A stretch of DNA of 64,000 bases from Promethearchaeota archaeon (GTDB lineage: Archaea > Asgardarchaeota > Lokiarchaeia > Sigyniarchaeales > SOKP01), in contig JAEOTP010000043.1 of NCBI GenBank assembly GCA_016839765.1, forward strand, positions 62,001-126,000, written 5' to 3'. This document shows positions 9,191 to 16,093 of this stretch, piece by piece (positions within the stretch are counted from its first letter, which is position 1; every line of letters begins with the position of its first letter). The notes beneath the pieces were generated by a model. The model made no database searches. It was not told the origin of the DNA and saw only the letters and a list, made by a program, of their open reading frames with translations. Position numbers and translations under genes: made by a program.

Positions 9191-11104
9191 TCAATAGATT
9201 TCAAAATCTTTAATAGAAAAATTCTTTTTAATTTTCTTTATTACGGGAAACAGACCTAAGAAATTAAGTAAAAGAAATACACCCAATAATATACCCATTA
9301 TTATAAAAGGTATTGAGATATGTGGTAAATGAACTCTATCGAATAAAACGATGGAATTTAAGATCATTCCTATCCCTAAACTTAATATTATTGATGGTAT
9401 TAATACATACAGTGTTTCTAAGAATAGAATTCTCCTTAAGGAGCGGAATTTTGAGCCAATAGCCCTCATGATTAAGAAATCTTTTGCTTTTTCGATAACA
9501 CCTCCTTTATGATAGTTATATACTGAAAGAACAGAAATTACTGCCATAATTACGATTAAAAATGTAGGATAGAGAGAGATATTTGTAATATAAGCTAAAT
9601 TGGTATCAAATGTTAAGTCAAGATTGATGAATGTAAACTCAGACCCTAGAGTACTATTTAGAATTGTTTCTAAATTAGATTTTAACGTAATATAAGAACC
9701 AGATTCGTATTTTAGCAATAATAAATTAATGTTTTCATTACTCAAATGTAATTCGTTCCTAAATATTTCAATATCTATATATCCAGTATAACCACAATAA
9801 AAACTATCGATCACTACTCCGCATGGATGAAAAGAATGGTTTAAATCTTCTAATAACATGCTTTGATCAAGTGCATAATCAAAAAAATTATAAGCTAGCC
9901 CATCTCCAATAACCATATAAACATGGGAATCACTGTCATTAAAAAATCTACCTTCTATTTCAAAATCATGTATAAATTTTGTGGAATTTATGCCCACTAT
10001 AGGAAATTTTCCACTTCTTTGCTGGCCTACACTAATACAAGTCCCATCCTCATAACAATGAGTCCCATATAATTCTTCAGCGTCGCTAAAAAAAATTAGT
10101 CTTTCATCGATTAGATCAATTTCTGTTAAATTATATAACTCCTCAATGTCTGATGTATTAAATAAATATTCAGGTTTTAAAAAATCAATACTATTTGAAT
10201 CAACAATAATATTTGGGTTTGAGAACATATTATACATCAACGTGTAATTAGATATCACATCCTTATGGCCAATTGCAACAATATTATCACCTTGAGATTT
10301 ATTTACCCATTCTCTCGAGGACGATCCTAAAACTAGAATTCCTAATGCTAATGTGAAAATTATGAGTGTGATGGTTGAAAACACAAAAAGATATCGCTTA
10401 AATTCTCCCTTTCTTCTTAAAGTGTTAACAATAGATATTTTAAAGTTATATCCAATTTTAGATAACCATTTGGGAATAAAGGTTAACCCTTTTCTTGCAT
10501 CATAATCATAAGGAATCTCTTTAGAAAAACTTTTAATGATTTTTTGATTCCCAAATTTTCTTAACATGTAACCAGGAATGATAAAAATACCACCTAGACA
10601 TGAAATAAACAAGATAAGTGTATAGAAATAATCAAATTTAAAAAATACTGAAGCTCCAAGAGAGGACGAGATTAATGCAAAGATTCCAAAAGAGAGTAAT
10701 CCGATAATAAAACCGATTATGAATCCGATTAGAAAGATTAGATAAATTTCAGTCAAATAATATCCATATAACTTTCTAGGAATAGATCCTAAGGCTCTCA
10801 TTATAGCAATATCTCGCTTTTTAGATACAATTAAAGTACTACTAATAATAATTACAATGATAAATGCTAATCCTATCATTAAACTTACAATTAAAATGCT
10901 GTAATTAGTGTAAATAATACTAATACCACCAGAGAAGAAATATGGATTTTCGAATTCATAAATAATAAAGCTGTTTAATCCTGTAGAGGTTGTTAAATAA
11001 ATTAAAAAAGTTGTAGCTGCTATAACTAAAATAACCATAAATAAATATGGAAATGATATTTCTCTCTTCCTGTAGAAATCCTTTAGTGCAAAATCAAGGG
11101 ACAT
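9191..11104 (-). CDS. ABC transporter permease with two FtsX domains (MacB/LolC type)
   Basis: A 637-residue integral membrane protein. An N-terminal helix (about 20-40) is followed by a first FtsX domain with three helices around 70-190, including the cytoplasmic RALGSIPRKLYGYYL loop. Another helix follows near 245, then an extracytoplasmic domain of about 230 residues (270-500). A second FtsX domain (about 505-630) repeats the motif as RAIGSKFRSLRRILFLE. This is the duplicated mechanotransmission layout of MacB/LolCE-like exporters, which move lipids, peptides or lipoproteins rather than small solutes. The ATPase gene lies 24 bases upstream in the same direction. Confidence 0.88.
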   Translation of the reverse strand: MSLDFALKDFYRKREISFPYLFMVILVIAATTFLIYLTTSTGLNSFIIYEFENPYFFSGGISIIYTNYSILIVSLMIGLAFIIVIIISSTLIVSKKRDIAIMRALGSIPRKLYGYYLTEIYLIFLIGFIIGFIIGLLSFGIFALISSSLGASVFFKFDYFYTLILFISCLGGIFIIPGYMLRKFGNQKIIKSFSKEIPYDYDARKGLTFIPKWLSKIGYNFKISIVNTLRRKGEFKRYLFVFSTITLIIFTLALGILVLGSSSREWVNKSQGDNIVAIGHKDVISNYTLMYNMFSNPNIIVDSNSIDFLKPEYLFNTSDIEELYNLTEIDLIDERLIFFSDAEELYGTHCYEDGTCISVGQQRSGKFPIVGINSTKFIHDFEIEGRFFNDSDSHVYMVIGDGLAYNFFDYALDQSMLLEDLNHSFHPCGVVIDSFYCGYTGYIDIEIFRNELHLSNENINLLLLKYESGSYITLKSNLETILNSTLGSEFTFINLDLTFDTNLAYITNISLYPTFLIVIMAVISVLSVYNYHKGGVIEKAKDFLIMRAIGSKFRSLRRILFLETLYVLIPSIILSLGIGMILNSIVLFDRVHLPHISIPFIIMGILLGVFLLLNFLGLFPVIKKIKKNFSIKDFEIY

Positions 11105-11128
11105 GATAAAATTCCTCTTAGTGATTGG

Positions 11129-11881
11129 TTATTTCTGATCTACTTTAATAATACTTCCTTCCTCAAATGTAATAACCTTATCAGCAAGTTCAATTAAATA
11201 ATCATCATGAGTCGCAATAATTATTGTTTTTCCCTTATTTTTCATATCCTTAAAGAGATCCCTAATAAACAAGCTAGTCTTTTGATCTAAATTTGCTGTT
11301 GGCTCGTCTGCTAGTATTATAGGAGGATTATTAGCTAATGCGCGTGCTATTGCTACCCTTTGCTGTTCACCCGCAGAAAGCTGAAAAGGAAGATGTTCTC
11401 TTCTTTCTCCTAGACCAATTCTTTTTAATAGTTCAACAGATCGTTCTCTTTGTTCTTTTAGAGTCATCCCTGCTAAATTCATAGGGAATATTACATTTTC
11501 CTCGGCAGTCAAGGTGCTAATAAGATTATAATTCTGAAAGATAAAACCGGAATTTATTAATCTAAAAGTAGCTAAAGTTTCCTCCTCCATATCAGTAATA
11601 TTTACCCCACTATTATAAATAGTTCCTGAATTTGGAGAATCTAAACCTCCAATTAAATTTAACAGCGTAGTTTTCCCAGCACCAGAGTGTCCTTTAATAA
11701 CAATAAATTCGCTCTCTTCTACATTTAAAGACACATCATTCACGGCTCTAACTACAAAATCACCAATTTCATAGTCTTTAATTAGGTTTTTGGCGATAAT
11801 TATGGTATTTCCTTTTTCTAATTCTGGTTTAAAATTAGGCTCTTCCATTCTGTGCTCGTTGACTATTATATCTTTTTCCAT
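11129..11881 (-). CDS. ABC transporter ATP-binding protein (LolD/MacB family)
   Basis: A 250-residue ATPase with Walker A GHSGAGKTT, the Q-loop region FIFQNYNLI, signature LSAGEQQRVAIARAL, Walker B ILADEPTANLD and switch His in IIATHD. The sequence resembles the LolD/FtsE/MacB subfamily that pairs with FtsX-type permeases, and the permease is the next gene. The first 25 residues are an extra hydrophilic extension before the usual start of the domain (IIAKNLIKDYEIG). Confidence 0.93.
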   Translation of the reverse strand: MEKDIIVNEHRMEEPNFKPELEKGNTIIIAKNLIKDYEIGDFVVRAVNDVSLNVEESEFIVIKGHSGAGKTTLLNLIGGLDSPNSGTIYNSGVNITDMEEETLATFRLINSGFIFQNYNLISTLTAEENVIFPMNLAGMTLKEQRERSVELLKRIGLGERREHLPFQLSAGEQQRVAIARALANNPPIILADEPTANLDQKTSLFIRDLFKDMKNKGKTIIIATHDDYLIELADKVITFEEGSIIKVDQK

Positions 11882-12005
11882 ATCTATTATATAATTTAAT
11901 ATTTTAAAGCTATTTTTCTAATAATTCATAGCTACTTAAAAATATTAATTGAAGGTTTTTGAATACATTTCAATATTATTATGTTTTTGGATATAATAAA
12001 TAAGA

Positions 12006-12014
12006 TTTATATAT
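12006..12014 (+). promoter_or_regulatory. TATA box of the candidate structured RNA
   Basis: TTTATATAT stands about 26 bases upstream of the first paired base of the folded element at 12037. That is the normal archaeal TATA-to-start distance, so transcription would begin almost exactly at the closing helix. Confidence 0.55.
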
Positions 12015-12034
12015 CATCTTTTCATATTTCATCA

Positions 12035-12208
12035 TTAGAGGGAAGTCGTGGATAAGTGTAAAAATATATAATATCCCCTAATTTCCTAATTAAACATCCA
12101 CGCGATTCGCGTGGCAAGGGTTACATGGTAACTAAGTCTTAGGTTTTATCCCCAAACTTAACCTCCTCGGAGGTTTCCTTTTCCCGACTCCTCTCTTCTC
12201 CTTTTTTT
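12035..12208 (+). ncRNA. Unassigned structured RNA (about 165-175 nt)
   Basis: This is a clearly GC-richer island in an otherwise AT-rich intergenic region. I can draw a closing helix, AGAGG-(GA bulge)-AGTCG at 12037-12048 with CGACTCCTCT at 12185-12194. Inside it are GGATAA (12050-12055) with TTATCC (12146-12151) and three local hairpins. These are CCACGCG/CGCGTGG with a 3-nt loop (12098-12114), GTTAC/GTAAC (12120-12132) and AACCTCC/GGAGGTT (12160-12175). CCTAA/TTAGG pairing is also possible. A T7 run at 12202-12208 gives an archaeal-type terminator. It does not match tRNA, 5S, SRP or RNase P RNA as I know them. It could be a free sRNA or a leader/riboswitch for the corrinoid protein gene 106 bases downstream. 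Confidence 0.6.
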
Positions 12209-12314
12209 AAAGCTTCGTATAAACAAACCATTTTGTTAAAATTTATACATTATTAAGATTTTTAATAGTTAAGGTATATAATTATACAACGCAATTGAAT
12301 TAGGGATAATTATT

Positions 12315-12950
12315 ATGGATTTTGAGAAATTAACCGAATTAATTATAGAGTTAGAAGTAGATGATATTGCAGATGCTGTGAAAGAAGCTTTAGAAGTAGA
12401 TGATAAGGATCCATTTGATGTATTAAATGCATTAACAAAGGGTATGGATGAAGTTGGGAGAAGATATGAGGAAAAAGAGTATTATTTAACTGAATTAGTT
12501 CTAGCTGGAGAGACGATGAAAGAAGCATTTAAAATACTTCAACCAGCTTTAGCTACGTCTGACAAATCACAGGTTAAGACTAAGATCATTTTGGCTACAG
12601 TAAAGGGAGATAACCATGATATTGGCAAAAATATCCTTGGATCCTTGCTTTTGAGCTCAGGATTTGAGATTTATGACCTTGGAATGGACGTTGACGAAGA
12701 TACTATAGTGCAAAAGGTTAAAGAAACGGGAGCAACCATTGTAGGGTTAAGTACACTTCTAACTATGACTGTAGAACACATCAAAGTCGTTCATGAGGCA
12801 TTAAAAACAGCGGGGTTACGAGAACAAGTCAAGCTCATCGTCGGTGGTGCGCCACTCAACATGGAACTTGCCAAGAAACTCGGAGCTGATGACTTTGCAG
12901 ATGATGCTGTCGAGGGTGTAAAACATATTAAAAATTTTGCTGGAATGTAA
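12315..12950 (+). CDS. Methyltransferase corrinoid protein (MtbC/MttC-like, B12-binding)
   Basis: A 211-residue cobalamin carrier protein. The N-terminal helical cap (about 1-85) is followed by a B12-binding Rossmann domain with the base-off motif DNHDIGKNI, where the His ligates cobalt. SxL (VGLSTLLT) and GG (IVGGAPLN) elements follow later. Proteins of this size shuttle methyl groups between a substrate-specific methyltransferase (MtbB, MttB, MtaB type) and a MtbA- or MtrH-like acceptor. No methyltransferase partner is in the window, so the substrate is open. It follows the structured RNA candidate and has its own upstream AT-rich promoter region. Confidence 0.9.
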   Translation: MDFEKLTELIIELEVDDIADAVKEALEVDDKDPFDVLNALTKGMDEVGRRYEEKEYYLTELVLAGETMKEAFKILQPALATSDKSQVKTKIILATVKGDNHDIGKNILGSLLLSSGFEIYDLGMDVDEDTIVQKVKETGATIVGLSTLLTMTVEHIKVVHEALKTAGLREQVKLIVGGAPLNMELAKKLGADDFADDAVEGVKHIKNFAGM

Positions 12951-13177
12951 AAATAAAAAAAGATATTTCTTATTCTTTTTTCTTTAGTTTTAAATTGGTA
13001 TAAGAGCAAATTTATAGATAATTTATATTTTATAAAGGTTGTTTATTAGATACATTAATTTCTGCTTATAGTCCTTGTTCTTTTCTACTAAATTATAATG
13101 TGAATATTTAATTGTGTAAGAAACTGTAAATATATTGAATTTAGTAATTAATATGTATTTTGAAGGTGTTATTTAAT

Positions 13178-13420
13178 TTGACACAAGAAATAGAATATGA
13201 TGATGAGTTAGATACCAGAGGTTTATATTGCCCTGAACCTTTATTTGAAGTTAGAAATTTTTCAGAAACATTGGAGGCTGGAATGTGTTTCAAAGTATTA
13301 TCAGACGATCCAGCTGCCGAAGAGGATTTAAAGAGATGGGCAAAAAGAACTGATACTGAGTTAGTTGAATTTCATAAAGAAGGGGAAGATTTAATTTTTT
13401 ATTTCAGAAAGAAGAAATAA
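13178..13420 (+). CDS. TusA-family sulfurtransferase
   Basis: A small persulfide carrier with the TusA signature DTRGLYCPEP near its N-terminus; the Cys carries the sulfane sulfur. The track starts at TTG 13160. A TTG at 13178 is better placed behind AAGGTG and gives about 80 residues, the usual family length, so I chose it. It opens a sulfur-transfer operon: the DsrE-like gene follows after 13 bases and the desulfurase gene soon after. Likely role: passing sulfur from the desulfurase or rhodanese proteins to Fe-S, thionucleoside or cofactor synthesis. Confidence 0.88.
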   Translation: MTQEIEYDDELDTRGLYCPEPLFEVRNFSETLEAGMCFKVLSDDPAAEEDLKRWAKRTDTELVEFHKEGEDLIFYFRKKK

Positions 13421-13433
13421 GAGGTAGAAAAAA

Positions 13434-13793
13434 TTGGAAGAAAAATATATTTTATATGTTCAAACAACGGATGCTCCAGAGAGACAATACTCGCCTTTAA
13501 TTTTAGCACAAACAGCTAGGGCAATGGATATTAAAGCAACAATATATTATCTCGGAATGGGTTTAAAAATCTTAAAACCTGGCGTAGCAGAAAATATTCA
13601 AGTTGGGGAATTTCCTACAGTTAAAGAGATGATAGATAAATCACTTGATATGGGTGTTGAGATATTAGTATGCGAAGCATCAAAAAGGATGTTAGGTTGG
13701 GAAAAAGTTGATTTAATTCCTGGAGCAAAAATCGTGGGCGCAGCTACTTTAAATGATTTAGTATTAGAAGCAGATGCTACTCAATGGTTTTAA
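13434..13793 (+). CDS. DsrE/DsrF-like sulfur relay protein
   Basis: A 119-residue protein of the DsrE/DsrF fold (YILYVQTTDAPERQYSPL, then AMDIKATIYYLGMGLKIL). The conserved Cys of the family is visible in EILVCEAS. Such proteins work with TusA in sulfur trafficking. The TTG start at 13434 is supported by GAGGT eight bases upstream. It sits between the TusA gene and the desulfurase gene. Confidence 0.8.
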   Translation: MEEKYILYVQTTDAPERQYSPLILAQTARAMDIKATIYYLGMGLKILKPGVAENIQVGEFPTVKEMIDKSLDMGVEILVCEASKRMLGWEKVDLIPGAKIVGAATLNDLVLEADATQWF

Positions 13794-13862
13794 ATATGGT
13801 GAGATCTTTTAAAACGATGTTAAATTGTTTTAAATATTAAAAAAGTTAGGAGGTTAATTAAT

Positions 13863-15053
13863 GTGAGCATATACTTGGATAACCAGGCAGCTAAACCTGT
13901 GGATGAGAGAGTTATTTCAGAAATGTTGCCATATTTTAGAGATAAATTTGCGAATCCTGCTTCTTTACATGCTGATGGTGATATAGCCACTGACATTTTA
14001 GAGAAGTCAAGGGAGATGGTGGCAGATTTTATAAATGCTCCGAATCCATCAGATATTATTTTTACTTCAGGAGCAACAGAGTCAAATAATTTAGCAATAA
14101 TCGGTGCTGCTAACTTTTATAAAAGAAAAGGAAATCATATAATTATTTCTGAGATAGAACATATTTCTATTTTGAATATTGCAAAATATTTGGAAAAGCA
14201 AGGATTTAAAATAAGTAGAATCCCCGTTGACAGATATGGTATAATACGTTTGGATAAATTAGAGAATTTGATCAATGATAGTACAATTTTAATATCTGTT
14301 GCATCAGCTAGTAATGAAGTGGGTTCTATCCAACCAATTGAAGAAATAAGTAAAATTGCAACTAAAAACAAGATTCTTTTTCATACAGATGCAATTCCTA
14401 GTGAAAGTACTTTATCAATTGATGTCCAAAGTGTTCCTATTGATATGATTACTTTATCTTCTAATGATATTTATGGACCACGTGGAGTTGGAGCCCTATA
14501 TTTGAAAAAAGGAGTGAGAGTTAATCCAATTATTATAGGAGGAGGTCAAGAAAGAGGTTTCAGATCAGGTTCTGAAAATATCCCCGGTATCGTTGGATTT
14601 GCTAAAGCTGCTGGTATTATGAAGAATGAAATGCCAAAAGAGGTCGAATATCTTAAAGGGTTAAGAGATAAATTAATCAGTGGAGTGCTTGAAATAATAC
14701 CAAATTCCCATTTAAATGGTCATCCAGAAAAACGGCTGGCCAATAATGCTCATTTTAGATTCGATTATATCGAAGGAGAATCTTTAATCTTGCAATTAAA
14801 AGAACATAATGTCGCTGCCGCTACGGGATCTGCATGTTCTTCTAAAACTTTAGAACCTTCACATACTTTAATAGCAATGGGACTACTCCATGAAGAGGCA
14901 CATGGAAGCTTGTTAGTCTCCTTAGGAAGAACAACAAAACTAACTGACATTAACAAAATAATTGAGGTATTACCCGGAGCAGTAAAAAGATTAAGAATAA
15001 TGTCTCCTTTAACTCCTCCTGAATTATTAAAAAAATATAAAGAGGTGAAATAA
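13863..15053 (+). CDS. iscS: Cysteine desulfurase homologue (IscS/NifS) lacking the PLP lysine
   Basis: A 396-residue class V aminotransferase-fold protein with SGATESNN, His100 in SEIEHIS (PLP-stacking) and HTDA. The catalytic loop has Cys325 in TGSACSSKTLEPSH. The site that normally reads S-x-H-K and holds the Schiff-base lysine reads SSND, so Asp202 stands where Lys is expected. The usual Gln after HTDA is Pro. I recall the same Lys-to-Asp change in Archaeoglobus fulgidus IscS, which still binds IscU. The protein may therefore be an IscU partner and cluster ligand rather than a normal desulfurase. The GTG start has AGGAGG nine bases upstream. The IscU gene follows after four bases. Confidence 0.9.
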   Translation: MSIYLDNQAAKPVDERVISEMLPYFRDKFANPASLHADGDIATDILEKSREMVADFINAPNPSDIIFTSGATESNNLAIIGAANFYKRKGNHIIISEIEHISILNIAKYLEKQGFKISRIPVDRYGIIRLDKLENLINDSTILISVASASNEVGSIQPIEEISKIATKNKILFHTDAIPSESTLSIDVQSVPIDMITLSSNDIYGPRGVGALYLKKGVRVNPIIIGGGQERGFRSGSENIPGIVGFAKAAGIMKNEMPKEVEYLKGLRDKLISGVLEIIPNSHLNGHPEKRLANNAHFRFDYIEGESLILQLKEHNVAAATGSACSSKTLEPSHTLIAMGLLHEEAHGSLLVSLGRTTKLTDINKIIEVLPGAVKRLRIMSPLTPPELLKKYKEVK

Positions 15054-15057
15054 AAGA

Positions 15058-15852
15058 ATGAAATCAACTCAATATTCTGAAAAAGTTCTAGACCATTTTC
15101 GTAACCCAAGAAATGTCGGAGTTATCGATAATCCAGATGGTTATGGAAAAGTTGGAAATCCAGTATGCGGGGATCTTATGGAGATTTTTATTAAAGTAAA
15201 AAAAAATGAGGCTGGAGAGGATATTATAGATGATATTAAATTTAGAACTTTTGGATGTGGTTCTGCCGTTGCTACATCTTCAATGGTAACAGAAATGGCT
15301 ATGGGTATGAAAGTTGCTGATGCCTATAAAATTACTAGAAATGATGTTGCAGATGAATTAGAAGGTTTACCACCAATTAAGATGCATTGTTCAAATTTAG
15401 CTGCTGATGCATTAAAGGCTGCAATCGATAATTATAGGCTCGGTACTACTTCTGAAGTTGAAGTTGCAACTTCCTGTAGTATACCTGATATCAAAGTTAT
15501 TCTTGGTTTAGAAGATTTTGTTGGAAAAGGTGTTTTTAAAGAAGTAGATGATTTATTTAAATTTAAAGATAAAAGAGTTTTAATATTAGACACAGGAGAT
15601 AAATCACTTGAACTTGCTCTGGAATTAATAAAATATACAGGGAGAGTCATTTTATTAACATCTGCTAAAAATACGCCTGGTTCAGAAGAATTAAAGAAAA
15701 AATTAAAGAAATCTGATGTGAAAATACTGTATGAGTCTGAATTACTTGAAGTAAAAGGAACTGACGATGTTGAAAAGGCTGTGATTCATGACTTTGATGA
15801 GGATGAGAATTATGAACTTTTTATTGATACAGTAATTTATTTAGAAAACTAA
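15058..15852 (+). CDS. iscU: IscU/NifU scaffold fused to a thioredoxin-reductase-like half domain
   Basis: Residues 1-127 are a complete IscU scaffold: GNPVCGD (Cys37, Asp39), FGCGSAV (Cys67) and KMHCSNLA (Cys111), the three cluster cysteines and the Asp. The protein then continues for about 135 residues. Residues 170-262 (KRVLILDTGDKSLELALEL ... ILYESELLEVKG ... VIYLEN) follow the pattern of the NAD(P)H-binding half of thioredoxin reductase, compare the TrxR at 41860. The GxGxxG loop has degenerated to LDTGDKS. I see no CxxC. The extension may be a structural or docking module. It is translationally close to the desulfurase gene (4-base gap). Confidence 0.88.
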   Translation: MKSTQYSEKVLDHFRNPRNVGVIDNPDGYGKVGNPVCGDLMEIFIKVKKNEAGEDIIDDIKFRTFGCGSAVATSSMVTEMAMGMKVADAYKITRNDVADELEGLPPIKMHCSNLAADALKAAIDNYRLGTTSEVEVATSCSIPDIKVILGLEDFVGKGVFKEVDDLFKFKDKRVLILDTGDKSLELALELIKYTGRVILLTSAKNTPGSEELKKKLKKSDVKILYESELLEVKGTDDVEKAVIHDFDEDENYELFIDTVIYLEN

Positions 15853-16093
15853 TAAAACTAAATTATTATTTTTCAATATTTTTTAAAATATTTTTGTAAA
15901 ATTCTATGCTTTTTCTTAATTTATTTTTTTATAATTTTTAATTCATAAATTCTAAACAAAATAAGTTTGATTATATTAGATAATATTTTAATTTGTGATA
16001 TAATTCATAAAGATGAGGTTTATATGAAACATTTAACTTGAATTATTAAGTTATGATATCAAATTACACAACCTTAAAATAGTTGAGTAAAAT

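Noticed and set aside
12037-12047. AGAGGGAAGTC resembles the GAGGAAAGTCC box of RNase P RNA.
   Set aside because: The element is far too short and the other universal RNase P elements, e.g. the ACAGAAA type, are absent; the stretch is explained by the closing helix.
14765-15109. 114-residue minus-strand ORF over the iscS/iscU junction.
   Set aside because: Antisense of two well-supported genes, no start signal, no recognisable domain.
16034-16053. TAACTT-8-AAGTTA inverted repeat before the CoADR fusion gene.
   Set aside because: Only six-base arms in very AT-rich DNA; no second copy found near related genes, so not listed as an operator.
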